Under the pieces are notes generated by a model. The model made no database searches. It was not told where the DNA came from and worked only from the letters and a program-made list of their open reading frames with translations. A DNA stretch of 64,000 nt. Origin: Liopterus haemorrhoidalis (lineage: Eukaryota > Arthropoda > Insecta > Coleoptera > Dytiscidae). Position numbers and translations under genes: made by a program. Of this stretch, positions 33,521 through 44,359 are shown piece after piece (within the stretch, counting starts at the first letter, position 1; each line of letters starts with the position of its first letter). Where the stretch lies: positions 61,351,381 to 61,415,380 of the forward strand of contig OZ020611.1 of assembly GCA_963971575.1 (NCBI GenBank), written 5' to 3'.

Positions 33521-35645
33521 AGTGGGATTCTAAAAGTTTGCGTTAAGTCACTACAAGGGTTAACGTTAGGTCACGGCGATTTTTATTGAATTGCGATTCT
33601 GAACGAAAGTTTCCGTGCACATTAACGCTGAAAGTTGGAGTGACTTGACGCCAGTTAAATCGCAGCGTTGAGAGATAGCTTGTACTCGGGAGTATTATGT
33701 AAGAAATGCGTTAAAATTAGCGTCAGGTTAATATTTTTGCAGTTACGTTGAATTTTAACAGGAGTATTTATTTAGTCAAATGCCAAGAGAATCTTAACCT
33801 AATATTTCGGTGTTGAATTAAATATTCTGTGGCGAAATTTATTTTAAAAATGGAACAGAAATTTTTGGTTCTGTGATACTCATTATCGGTTTCCACAGTG
33901 TATTAAATAAAAATATAACTTTATTCAACTTTTATTTAGCCAATTTATATACTACATTGTATTATAACAGTTTATCTAGTTTTTGAATAAAATGTGAATT
34001 ATATGTTCATTTTATTTTTAAAAAGGTGTTCAGTGATATTAATTATTAAATAATTAATTGATTTATTACCTTATTTCTACCCTGGAATAACACTGTTGGG
34101 ATCGTCATTATCAATCTCATCAATTTTTTCTTCAAATAATACACCATTAAAATGTACTGCGATATTTTGAAACACGGCGGAGGCATAAGTGAAGTTTTGT
34201 AGCTTTCAGATGATTATAATTTTAAGTTCAGTGTCTCAACAAAAACCAAAACTGCCCTCCAATACTCCATTTACTTCCTTTCTATACAATTACTTAAACT
34301 TGCGTCTGGGTTACTTGTATAACAAAAATTATGAAGCGTCATTCTTATCTCTACTGTAAAGAATTCACTTTAAAAAGTAATAGAAAGTTGATTAATATTC
34401 CTACCATCTTGTGTTTTATTAATTTTTTTTTTTTAATAACATGACATTTACTTAAATAGGATCGGACATTTTTGCAAACTAAACACCAGCGTTAACTTTT
34501 AAAGCCACCGTTTTAGTAGGCGCTTATTGTAGAACGTTAACTGGCTATTTTAACGCCGCCGCGCTATAATTTTAACACATATATGTTTAGCGAATAGCAT
34601 TTAGGTTAAAAATGGTGTTAAAAAAATTAACGTCAGTTTCTGACGCTAAGATTTTAACATCATGCTTAGAGAATAGACCTGACTAACATTAACATATTCT
34701 AGCCTCTAAAATTCTAGATTCGAAGTTATAATATAATTAAAATGACATCAATATTTATTAAATAACGCATCTGACTGCATATTCTACTACATATTACATA
34801 AAAAAAGTAGTAAGCAATAAACATCTTTATAGAAAAATTATTTTATTGAATAAAATCACGTTGAGCAAAAATTCTAAAAATTTCTTAGGAACGGGGGAGG
34901 TAAAATTTAAATTTTGTAAAATAAACCACCCCGGGGTTGCTTATGTAAAAATTTTAAAAATCACTTGAGGACAAGGGGGCGAAAAATCAAAATATTAACG
35001 GGAACCAGGGGTAACATTTTTAAAAATCATTGGGAAGAAGTACAAAAAAATATACTTGAAGATAGGGGAGGTAAAAATTCAGAAAATAAGTTGGGTGCAA
35101 GGGGGGACATAAATTCTAAAAATCACTAAAACCGTGACAAAACTTAAAAACAAATCACTTGAGAATCGAGTGCAGAAATTCAAAATATCACCTGGGGGTG
35201 GGAGCTAAAATTCAGAATATCATTTGGTGATGGCGAGAGACAGAAATTCAATTTATCAAATTGGGGAGACAAAAATTTAGTATCTTCTGTTGAACACTAC
35301 AATAGAATAAATATAGGGCAGCAATTATAAAAATTAATACAATTATAAATTATATAAATAAAATTTATTTTTATATTTTCTATAATAATCATAAAAGAAG
35401 TATGTACTAACTGGATTGATAATAAATAGACAGATTGAATTATTTCAACTGTCAGGAAATACTCTTATTTGATTGGCTAAATGTATTAAATGTACAAAGA
35501 TCTACAGAACGTATTAATGTTGACGTGAATTAACTGTGCACAGGTTACTCTGAGATTTGAGAATACCGATTTGATATTTGATCGTAACTATGGTGAAAGT
35601 TATTTAACATACATGTAACTTAACGCCAGCCTTCAGAATTCCACT
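33521..35645. mobile_element. Candidate 2.1-kb non-autonomous element with imperfect 31-bp TIRs
   Basis: The left end AGTGGGATTCTAAAAGTTTG then CGTTAAGT pairs with the right end, reversed, AGTGGAATTCTGAAGGCTGG then CGTTAAGT (about 22 of 31 positions). Internal GTTAACG and GCGTTAAAAT-like words recur on both strands at 33540-33740 and 34480-34690, as subterminal repeats would. No coding sequence. The duplication is not resolved and the superfamily is unknown. Confidence 0.45.
34880..35285. repeat. Degenerate ~35-60 bp tandem repeats, G-rich on plus strand
   Basis: A module resembling AAAAATCACTTGAGGACAAG followed by GGGG runs and AAAAATTCA recurs about eight times with poor conservation (34885-35280). 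It is non-coding and strand-asymmetric (G on plus). Confidence 0.5.
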
Positions 35646-35662
35646 GCTTGTGTGAAAATATA

Positions 35663-36137
35663 ACACGTCGCTCAATAAGTCTCCGGTCTAACTAAGAAAA
35701 CCATTTTTTTTTATTAGAAATTTGACTTAATTCGTCAACATACTCTCTTTCAAGAGTGATAAATTCATTCCAAAACTCCTAAAATTAAAAAAATTAAAAA
35801 TAATTAATTAATTTAAATCCAGCATACCAATCAGTAATAGTTGATTTGCCTGGTGCAGAGTCTATATAACGCTTATTAAGCCAGTGTTTTGCTTCAACTG
35901 TATTTTTTTCCATCAAAAAACAATGTTTAATCAACACACGAAATTCTTTTTTATCCATTGTTTTGAAAATTACAAAACTGGAGTCACTAAAACCACTGTA
36001 ACCTCTAAACTAATTGTCAGAATGTCATGAAATTTTCACACGTATCGTTTGAAAGTTAGTACTGTCCAGAAATCATATGGGTCTGTCAACAGTGTTGCCA
36101 TATATATGTCAGACCGGAGACTTATTGAGTGAAGTGG
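35663..36137 (-). mobile_element. mariner deletion derivative (475 bp) with N-terminal transposase exon
   Basis: TA duplications at 35661-35662 and 36138-36139. The TIRs share CTCAATAAGTCTCCGGTCT exactly. The minus strand from 35958 reads MDKKEFRVLIKHCFLMEKNT and then HWLNKRYIDSAPGKSTITDW, the mariner N-terminal HTH. After a deletion of the whole catalytic core it reads FWNEFITLEREYVDELSQIS from the C-terminus. It is non-autonomous. The TIRs are well preserved compared with the coding relic. Confidence 0.88.
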
Positions 36138-36277
36138 TATTTCTGTAGTAGCATTATTCATAATTTTCGGTTGTCTGACATCCTGCAATATCATTTAATT
36201 CGGATAATGGGGCCTCTGCTTTACTTAATCTAGTACTGCATTGAGCAAAATAGGAGAAAGCGAACATCTTTGCCTGA

Positions 36278-36312
36278 CACCCACACACACACACACGCAT
36301 GCACGCACGCAC
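36278..36312. repeat. (CA)n / (GCAC)n microsatellite
   Basis: CACACACA followed by GCATGCACGCACGCAC. Confidence 0.9.
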
Positions 36313-36700
36313 AGCTCTCTCTAAAAAACCTTGTCTACGCTACAATTTACCCTTTTGTAAGATATTGTCATCTCTATCTTGTTGTATGCTGTAGAGGTGT
36401 AAACGGTCACGAAAGCAACAAGAAAAAACTGGAAGCATTCGTGATGTGGACATACAGGAAGATCCTTCAACTTGTCTCAATGGATAGTGTCGTAAAAACT
36501 GACAAATAGATGGGAAATTGGACTCAGATTATATTTATTATTAAAAAGGGAACCTCGAATATCTATGTCACATCATGCGAAATCCGAAATGAAACCTAAT
36601 TCAGAACATCATGCAAGGCAAAAAGTGGGGACTCGAGGATCTTAGAGAAGAAGAAGAAGAAGCTCTTAACTCAATAACTAGAGGCAGTGGTATGAAACTA
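36313..36700 (+). pseudogene. RTE-like LINE C-terminal scrap
   Basis: The plus strand reads NKKKLEAFVMWTYRKILQLV, then MGNWTQIIFIIKKGTSN across a stop, then NIMQGKKWGLED-like sequence. This is the C-terminal region of RTE-type ORF2, related in kind to 26524-27309. It stops where mariner 36715-38393 inserted. Confidence 0.7.
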
Positions 36701-36883
36701 GTATTGCGGAGCTACGAGGGTTACCTTTTAGGTTTTTACAAACGACCCCTAAATGGCAATACTGAAATGTGTCATTACTATATTCTTAAAATTTGGCACT
36801 TGTTATTGTGAAATCAGTGGCAGCTTATAAATTGACCGTGTAGTTTGCTGACAGTGAGCGTTTAAAAAAAAAGTTTGTAAAAA

Positions 36884-38325
36884 ATGGATATTACTCGTGA
36901 AGGTTTTCGTTGGATGAATTTTTACGATTTTAGTAAACGCCCAACTCAACAACTATGCATAGATTCGCTTCGTTCATTTTTTGGTAATGAAGCACCATCA
37001 GAAAAGAATGTATAAAATTGGTTTGCAAAATTTCGCCGTGGTCGTGCGTCCGTCAGTGATGAATCTCGTGAATGTCGACCAAAATCGGTTGTGATTCAAA
37101 AAAACATCGATGATGTGCGCAAAATGATTGAAGAAGATCGGCTTACCGTGAGATAGAGGCATCCTTTGGCATATCGCAGACTGCAATACATTTGATTTTG
37201 CATGAAAATTTAGCTGTGAAAAAGATCTGTTCCCAATGGATTCCGCATAATTTGACCGAAGCTCAAAAAAAGGTTCGCGTTGATTGGTGTAATGGAATGC
37301 TAAAAAACAAAAAATCAAGATAGGCACTGCCAAATCCGTATACAACATTGTGACAAGTGACGAAATTTGGATTTACTCATATGAACCGGAAACTAAGCAA
37401 CAATCCACTGTTTGTATCTTCCAAGATGAACCGAAACCCCCAAAAGTTGTTCGTTTACGAAGCACTTCCAAGAAAATGATCGCTTGTTCTTCAGTTGTAC
37501 AGGACATGTCGGAACCATTTCTTTAGAGGATCGGAGAACAGTTAATGCTGAATGGTATACAACAGTTTGATTGCCAGAAGTCATCGACAAAATTAGGAAA
37601 AACAACCAAAAAAGTCGCGTCATTCTTCATCATGACAATGCAAGCTCCCACACAGCACGTCAAACAATTGATTATTTGAAGGAGAAAAACATCGAATTAA
37701 TGTCTCATTGCTCGTATTCACCTGATTTATCCTCTATAGTCTATCTCAGAAAGAGCGATAGTAATAAATCTTTTTGTCAGGTAGTTACCAGTGGCGTGCA
37801 CATTTTAAACACGTTTAAATTGGTTTTGTGTATTTCTATATTACTATTTATCATTTTATTAAACGCACGCCTGTGACCATATTTATCATATCATTAAACG
37901 CATGCCTGTGACCATATTTTTCTTCAAAATTTTAGGGTAACATTTTTATGATCTATTGTGTTTAACCCTGGTTCGTATTCCCATATAAGATGCGCGGCAC
38001 ATTCGGTTGTTTCTTAACATTATTTCGTTTCGAACTATTAATATTTTGTGTGCCGCTCCTCTGTGAAAAAACAATAACTTTTTACAAATAATAAATTTTA
38101 TTACTATCGCTCTTTCTGAGATCGACTATAACGGCTTTTGTTTTGTTCCCAAGTGTCAAACAAAAAATGCGTAGACAGCGATTTTTATCACCTCAAGAAG
38201 CTGTTGAATCCTTCGCAAACTATGTTTTTGAGATACCAACTTCAGAGTGGAAAAAATGTTTCGTGAATTGATTTGAACGCATGCATAAGTGTATAAATCT
38301 TAAAGGCAAGTATTTTCAAAAGTAA
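36884..38325 (+). pseudogene. mariner (DD34D) transposase, disrupted
   Basis: It starts MDITREGFRWMNFYDFSKRP, with HTH sequence FFGNEAPSEKNV. Next come RGRASVSDESRECRPKSVV, the second HTH region EASFGISQTAIHLILHENLA, TSDEIWIYSYEPETKQQS (first Asp), VILHHDNASSHTA (second Asp), YSPDLS and a C-terminus ending KYFQK at 38325. Several stops and frameshifts (near 37014, 37140, 37300, 37470, 37570). The MITE at 37737-38128 splits the gene at the codon before the third catalytic position. That position reads Gly instead of Asp when the MITE is removed. Confidence 0.9.
37737..38128. mobile_element. 392-bp TA-type MITE nested in the mariner transposase
   Basis: The TIRs are TAGTCTATCTCAGAAAGAGC and, reversed, TAGTCGATCTCAGAAAGAGC, extending about 33 bp, with TA at 37735-37736 and 38129-38130. 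The related mariner at 40029-41031 has the uninterrupted sequence (CCTAACGACTTTT) at this point. It is non-coding; near 37865-37915 a short tandem duplicates the ATTAAACGCAYGCCTGTGAC motif. Confidence 0.9.
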
Positions 38326-38398
38326 TAAAACAGTTTGTAAAAAAAAAATTTTTTCTTTCTTAGTTTTTGTAAAAACTTAAAAGGTAGCCCTCGTATTA

Positions 38399-38990
38399 AG
38401 TCCATTCTACATTATACTTTTTTCAATACTTTTTTCAATACTATCCAACTCTGACGTCATTTCAACTTTTGATACTACAGAATATAGTGGGGGAAAAAAA
38501 TAAGAGACAGTGATAAATTTTATATATTCCATCTCTTATTACTTTTCATTGCCAACTTAAAAATTTTTAGTAAGTATTTTTAAAAAGTACAGAACTGTCA
38601 ATCAAAAATTTGACCGGGGGTAGTTTTGGATGACAGTTCTGTACTTTTCAGTCGTACCAACACCAACTTTTTAGTTTTTGTTTATAATTTAACTTTTAGT
38701 AGTTTATTAAGTTGATAAGAAGTTTATTTAGATCATATAATTAAATATAAACTTAGCACAATTAAACAATATTTATAAATTGGTTTACTATAACCAAATT
38801 GTTGTCTGCCATCTGAACCTAAAAATTTTTAAGTTGGCAATAAAAAGTAATAAGAGATGGAAGATATAAAATTTATTACTGTTTCTTATTTTTTTCCCCC
38901 ACTATATTCTGTAGTATCAAAAGTTGAAATTACGTCAGAGTTGGATAGTATTGAAAAAAGTATTGAAAAAAGTATAATGTAGAATGGACT
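38399..38990. mobile_element. Foldback element with ~175-bp inverted arms
   Basis: The left arm 38399-38575 and right arm 38817-38990 are near-perfect inverted copies, starting AGTCCATTCTACATTATAC on both strands. They include a tandem ACTTTTTTCAAT pair and a GGGGGAAAAAAATAAGAGA block. The flanks read TTA at 38396-38398 and 38991-38993, consistent with a 3-bp TTA duplication (PIF/Harbinger-type), though a TTA is easily met by chance here. The loop of about 240 bp contains a second hairpin (38586-38649). It is non-coding and would form a very long RNA hairpin if transcribed. Confidence 0.8.
38586..38649. repeat. Perfect-stem hairpin inside the foldback loop
   Basis: AAGTACAGAACTGTCA pairs exactly with TGACAGTTCTGTACTT, and the pairing extends imperfectly over about five more bases. 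The loop is about 24-28 nt. Size and shape are like a pre-miRNA or a very small MITE; there is no evidence of expression. Confidence 0.65.
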
Positions 38991-38999
38991 TTAGGTAAG

Positions 39000-40020
39000 T
39001 TGTAAATAAGACCACAATTATAATGATGATTACTAACGTCGTGGATGGCAACACACTTGAAAAAAATATTGTTACTAGCAGCTTGATTAGCTTTAGGCAA
39101 ATGACCCTCTATTGTTTTTTACTTTTTTCTCTGCATACTATGTATTCGGAAATTATTTCTACATCACAATCCAAACACAAAGCAAGGAGGATGATTTTTA
39201 TGTATGAGGCCTTCCTGATATTGTCAATAAGAATGAGGGAGAAGCCATTTATATACATAAATATTAATCAGAGTATTTTTTTTTTTTTGACCAAGACGTT
39301 CAAATTAATATAACTTGTTCTCAAAACAGACATAAAAACTTTTATTTATTTAACCTTTGGCGTATTTGCAAAACATTACTGCGCAACTAAAGACAAGATA
39401 GGACAAAAATGTTTATTTTTATTTTATTTTTTGTTACGTAGGTGTTATGGAACATCGAAAATGGTGTTAAATATTCATGAGCAATTCTAGTCGTCGGCCT
39501 GTGAGACTTATCTTTCAATCAAGGTCTGCAATACGCTCATTTGATTAAGTATTTTAATTTAATAGCACTTTTTATACAAATGATGCAAAAAACTGTTTTC
39601 TTTACATATAACGACTGCCGGGAAAATACGTTTCGTATATTAATTATCACAGTGGAATTGGTGTAAATTTAGAATTCCTGTTAACTTTTGAAATATCCTT
39701 GACATATTGTGGAATATAGGGAAAATATTGGTAAAAAGCAAATTAATTATTCCATAATTTTCTGCGAAAAAGTAGAATTAACATTATTTGTAATTTACAT
39801 ACATGTTTATTACACATGAATATTTTTTTTTTTTTGTAATCATTAGCTAGAATTTTGATAAAATTCCTGTAAATGTTGAGAATTAATTAAATGTGTTTTC
39901 ATTTTACTAACACTTAAGGTAGAACTTCATAAAATAAATTGTGTTACTAAAAATTTTATTTTTCGACCAGCGTAAAGATAATGGAATATTATTTTTCTGT
40001 TCCAAAAGTCTGAAGAAAAA
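39000..40020. other. AT-rich region without recognisable gene
   Basis: A 96-aa frame at 39023-39313 has unremarkable composition, ends in a homopolymer-rich stretch, and shows no family signature. Confidence 0.4.
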
Positions 40021-40028
40021 CCAGAAGA

Positions 40029-41029
40029 CACCATCAGAAAAAACTGTTTATAATTTGTTTGCAGAATTTCGTCGTAGTCGTGCGTCCGTCAGTGATGAAT
40101 CTCGTGAATGTCGACCAAAATCGGTTGTGGTTCAAAAAAAAACATCGATGCTGTGCGCAAAGTGAATGAAGAAGATGCATGTGACTTATTGTGAGATAGA
40201 GGCATCCTTTGGCATATCGCAGAATACAATACATTCGATTTTGCATGACCATTTAGCTGTGAAAAATATCTGTTCCCGATGGATTCCGCATAATTTGGCC
40301 GAAGCTCAAAAAAAGGCTCGTGTTGATTGGTGTAAGGGAATAATAAAAAAATTCAACCTAGGCGCTGCAAATTCCGTACACAACTTCGTTACAGGTGACG
40401 AAACTTGGATTTATTGATATGAACCAGAAACTAAGCAACAATCCACTGTTTGGGTGTGATGAACCAGAACCCACAAAAATGTTCGTTTACGAAACACTAC
40501 CAAGAAAATGATCGCTTCTTTCTTCGGTTATACTGGACATGTCGCAACCATACCTTTAGAGGATCGGAGAAGAGTTAGTGCTGAATGGTATACAACAATT
40601 TGTTTGCCAGAAATCATCGACAAAATCAGGAAAAAGATCCAAAAACGTCGTATCATTCTTCATCATGACAATGCAAGCTCCCACACAGCATGTCAAACAA
40701 GTAATTATTTGAAGGAGAAAAACATCTAATTAATGTCTTATTGCCCGTATTAACCTGATTTATCCCCTAACGACTTTTTTGTTCCCCAATGTCAAACAAA
40801 AAATTCGTGGACAGCGATTTTCATCACCTCAAGAAGCTGTTGTCTTCGAAAACCATGTTTTTGAGATACCAACTTCAGAGTGGAAAAAATATTTCGAGGA
40901 TTGGTTTGAACGCATGCAAAAGTATATAAATCTTACAGCCGAATATGTTGAAAAGCAATAAAAAAGTTTGTTCAAAAAAAAAAAAAAAATCTTTCATAGT
41001 TTTTGAAAAAACTTAAAAGGTAGCTCTCG
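40029..41029 (+). pseudogene. mariner (DD34D) transposase pseudogene, 5'-truncated copy
   Basis: Closely related to the transposase at 36884-38325. The order is PSEKTVYNLFAEFRRSRASV, EASFGISQNTIHSILHDH, VTGDETWIY (first Asp), IILHHDNASSHTA (second Asp), PDLSPNDFF (third Asp, 34 residues after the second by hand count), then VEKIF/THAKVYK from the C-terminus in shifted frame. The 3' TIR is present (ACTTAAAAGGTAGCTCTCG, TA at 41030-41031). The 5' TIR and first about 45 codons are missing: homology starts abruptly at CACCATCAG. At least four stops or frameshifts. Confidence 0.9.
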
Positions 41030-41039
41030 TATGTGATAT

Positions 41040-42125
41040 TGCAACTTATTAGTTTGTTTTATATCTAGATTTAGCTTATAACCAGTTGTAGGACTTTATG
41101 AAACCGTGTAATATAAGTATTTCAGAGGGTGTGGCGATCTTTGGAGACGTTTCTAAAGGTTCTGCCTCAAAATTAGTTTAGGAATCGCTGGTCTAGTTGG
41201 CTGAAAGTGCGTAAGGTAGCGAGAAACAATCTAAATTGTGGTCTGGGCACAAGATTATTACTGACAATGAAAGTGTGTGCAAAAAATTGTTCTGAAAATG
41301 AATTTTACGATCTCGTGAGTTTCCCAGAATAAAATCCATTCTAAATGTTCCATTCGGGACTTTTTAAATTAAGACGAATTAGAAAATATCGAACTCGTTG
41401 TTAAATTTATTTGTAGAAATAATGGTAGGTACATTTGTAACAAAAAAAAAAACTGTTTTGAAAGAAGCCCTTGCAATTTTTCTGGTCAAATGAAAATTTG
41501 AATACATTTATATGTTTCGCTCCCAGTAAATATAAATCTTATTTAATTTAATACAAAATTAGTGTTTTTAATTTTATAACTTGAACTATATTATAGTTAT
41601 TAAAATGTCATAAGTAATAATTTTTGTTATTGTAACCTCTTATGTCATTAAATCTTTTATAAAAGAACTGTAAAGAGAAATAATAACGAATGACGGTAGT
41701 GTCATCACCTGTCTAAAATAATAACCATTACGTATATTACAAATTTTAGGGAACAAAATCATTTATTATCATTCATGGAAACAACAATACACGTGTGTTT
41801 CAATCATCACGTGCAACAGTTCCTGATTGACGGCCACGGTTGAAATTTGTATTGTTGGCAATTACATACCGACAATACAACTCTTCATAGTTATTCTTAC
41901 GCGGTACATATTTTAGTTGTATATGGATGTGCTACATGAACCGTGAAATTACAGATGTACTAAATGAGTCACATGCAGGGCGGACAACATAAGGACAGGA
42001 TTCAGTTTAAATTATAATAAAATGTAAAATAATCAAAATATGGTTTATGATTTGTGGAAATAAAAATATAATATATTCTAAGAAGGTGGACAACATTTTT
42101 TGCGAAAACTTTATATTCGACACTG
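41040..42125. other. AT-rich region without recognisable gene
   Basis: No reading frame with a family signature, no paired termini. Confidence 0.4.
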
Positions 42126-42129
42126 CGTT

Positions 42130-42440
42130 CGGTACAAGTGCCAACAAAGGAAAAACGATGCTAAAACATTTGAACCAATGTTATCTGTTTTTTGGTAAAG
42201 CTGTTGCGTCTCACAATTCTTAGTTTTCAACTACGAAATATTAGTTTCGACGTTTTATAACCAGTAATTTTGATATCAGTGACATATCACGTTCTGGAAT
42301 ACCGCGAAGATTGAAGGTTGCTGATTTACAGCTACAGGAGACAATTAAGAAGATACAGTACTGCCGTTCGGCTCACAAGAATTCTTTTAAATGGAAAATT
42401 ATTACCGAAGATGAAAAATGGACTAATTATAACAATTGAG
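42130..42440 (+). pseudogene. mariner scrap: HTH joined to first catalytic box
   Basis: Reading across frameshifts on the plus strand gives FGKAVASHNS, then FITSNFDISDISRSGIPRRL (typical HTH-linker: FDVxDxxRSGRP), KVADLQLQETIKKIQ, and directly KIITEDEKWTNYNN, which is the first Asp box (IVTGDEKWxxYxN). About 60 residues normally between these are deleted. No TIRs were identified. It is a third mariner subgroup in the window. Confidence 0.65.
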
Positions 42441-42519
42441 TACAGTAAAAACTAACAGTAAACTAGCAGGGGCCGATTAAATACGGATTTAATATTAATT
42501 AAAATGAGAATACTCAGTA

Positions 42520-43380
42520 ATAATATTTCAAATACCAAATACCGATCAAATTATTTGAAACAGTCTATTTCAAATAATTTAAATGTATTTGATATACTAG
42601 GGAAATATTTCAAATACTAGGAAATATCTGAAATACTAGGAAATATATGAAATAATAGGAAATATTTTAAATACCAGAAAATATTTGAAATATGTACTAG
42701 AAAAATATTTGAAATAATAGGGAATTATTTGAAATACAGTGGAACCTCGATATAACGGACCAATGCGGGCGAGGGGGTATCTGATATAGCCGAATGTCCG
42801 TTATATAAAAATAAATTTTGTGAATAAGCTATTTATTAACTATCAAATAGAAATATATATATTATAAACGAAAGTTTACATTTTAAATACACTTTAGAAT
42901 TTCACTTTATACGTCTTCAGATGATATGTCACTATACGCCCGTTGAGGAGAGTCAATGTCAATGTTTGTTTTTGAACTTCCTGGTATCGATGACACTGGT
43001 TTGAAAAATGTATCAATTTTTATTTGGATTTTTGAAGTTTGTTGTTTCTTAATTATTAACTCTCTAAAATTGCGAAAGTACGTGTAATATAAATGCATTT
43101 CGCTATCTGCCGAATCATCGATAAATAATATTACCCTGAGTGTGTAGTCACGTGCAGTTTACGATCGCTTACTTACATGCTGTCCGTTATATCCGAAGTC
43201 CTTTGTATCGAGGTCCGTTATATCGAGGTTTCACTGTACTAGGAAATATTTGAAATAATAGGAAATATTTTAAATACTAAGAAAATATTTGAAATACTAC
43301 GATTTATTTGAAATACTTGGAAATATTTGAAATACTTCGAAAATATTTCAAATACTGACATTTTCAGACAATAAATATTA
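42520..43380. repeat. Degenerate tandem array, ~19-bp unit, split by a Tigger-type MITE
   Basis: The unit is close to GGAAATATTTGAAATACTA, repeated at 42600-42735 and 43237-43370 with spacing variants. The MITE at 42737-43236 interrupts it. Non-coding. Confidence 0.8.
42737..43236 (-). mobile_element. pogo/Tigger-type MITE (500 bp) with transposase C-terminal scrap
   Basis: The TIRs CAGTGGAACCTCGATATAAC and, reversed, CAGTGAAACCTCGATATAAC are flanked by TA at 42735-42736 and 43237-43238. The minus strand (43098-42907) reads LIIKKQQTSKIQIKIDTFFK, matching the C-terminal tail known from Tigger-like transposases. The rest of the gene is deleted. A second GTCCGTTATAT copy near each end forms subterminal repeats. 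Confidence 0.9.
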
Positions 43381-43584
43381 AATATTAAAATTTCTTTTGT
43401 ATACAATTGGCTGTGGTCCCCAAATTAAGAACCGATAGACTTAAATGCTGGTTTAGAGAGTTTTAGTAATGTTACTTATAAAAGATGATCTAACAAGAGG
43501 GGTCATTTCAAATTTGAAATGAAACTTTAATTATTGATAATGTTTATGTTTTTATTTCAATATAAAGTGCAAATATAGCAGTTA

Positions 43585-43800
43585 TTTATGAAATATAATG
43601 CCCACCGTGGCTCTTTTTTCAGGACACCATTTTTTTGGCGAAATTTGTCATTACTTCTTCGCATAAAATGAGCTCTATTTCATAGATTACTCGTCGAATG
43701 TTCTCCTTCAGGTCCGGAATCGTTTGTGAATCGTTAGCATAGACTTTTGTCTTCAAGTAGCTCTAAAGGAAAAAGTTTAGAGTCGTTAGATCGTGTTATT
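43585..43800 (-). pseudogene. Mariner-superfamily transposase C-terminal scrap (same group as 28951-30037)
   Basis: The minus strand reads a decayed DLTTLNFFL box, YLKTKVYANDSQTIPDLKEN and RRVIYEIELILCEEVMTNFA, then KKMVS and GGHYI. These correspond to the last about 70 residues of the transposase at 28951-30037. Catalytic residues are mostly absent. No TIR. Confidence 0.7.
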
Positions 43801-44144
43801 TTTACCGAAAATATATGAATATTGCGATCTGTTTCTGCAAAATTTTCTTTATTTTGATTATAGGTTTTTCACAATAATAATACGTTTTTCGACTGTGTTT
43901 GCGTTCCTTAACTAAAAAGCTAGAATGCGATTAATATTGCTATATCTGTAGATTATAGTTGTCATATATGAGCTCTGCCTGTTTGATAACAAGGAAATGG
44001 TGTGAAATTTTAAATGACACCTCTTGTTGGATCATTCTTTATATATGGAATTCTAACCTGGAACTTTTAAGACAGAACGATCGTGCACTACTTCGATACC
44101 TTACAGGGGAGGAAATTCATGCAATTCCGATATCTTATCTCTGG

Positions 44145-44350
44145 AGCAAAGGGCTCTAACAAGGCTCGATATCTGGGTCTACTATTCGGCAAAGTTTTAA
44201 TCTTATTCCAGGATTTACAAAATTCTTTCAGTTCATAGAGGATTGTTCTTCGCCATGTATTGGCAGAGCGACCTCTGCTTCGGTTCCATTCCAAAGTCAT
44301 CCTAGTGATATCAGGTGGATCTATCCGCAAAATGGCCACATTTTCCAACT
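44145..44350 (-). pseudogene. LINE C-terminal scrap
   Basis: The minus strand reads RMTLEWNRSRGRSANTWRRT followed by LKEFCKSWNKIKTLPNSRPR and YRALLEP, the terminal WNP-KRxRGRPxxTWRR-NRxRWR region of a LINE ORF2. It is an open 86-aa frame but only the end of a retroelement protein. Confidence 0.7.
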
Positions 44351-44359
44351 CAACTTTTC

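Larger units (their letters stand above)
33319..36221. mobile_element. Candidate pogo/Tigger-type element containing other elements
   Basis: The left end CAGTAGAGTCTCGCTTATC (33319), followed by TTCGACATTCCAGATTATCC, is a typical Tigger-like terminus. The right end near 36190-36221 is, reversed, AAGCAGAGGCCCCATTATCC. Both are bordered by TA. The ends match only moderately (8 of the first 13 positions), and no transposase is visible, so the pairing is tentative. It would enclose the element at 33521-35645 and the mariner at 35663-36137. Confidence 0.45.
36715..38393 (+). mobile_element. Full-length mariner with a MITE inside its transposase
   Basis: TA duplications at 36713-36714 and 38394-38395. 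The TIRs are CGAGGGTTACCTTTTAGGTT and, reversed, CGAGGGCTACCTTTTAAGTT, continuing into TTTTACAAA. Total 1,679 bp; without the 392-bp MITE and its TA it is 1,285 bp, the normal mariner length. The right end abuts the foldback element at 38399. Confidence 0.92.

Noticed and set aside
37734..38131. Inverted repeat as an intrinsic terminator or regulatory hairpin
   Set aside because: TA duplication and the empty site in the sister mariner show it is a MITE; terminators of that type do not apply in a eukaryotic genome.
39023..39313. 96-residue plus-strand frame as a gene
   Set aside because: Low-complexity C-terminal part, no recognisable motif, no splice or promoter context in an AT-rich stretch where such frames arise by chance.
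42520..43380. Regularly spaced repeats as a CRISPR array
   Set aside because: Units are directly adjacent, AT-rich and degenerate, without unique spacers, and the genome is eukaryotic.
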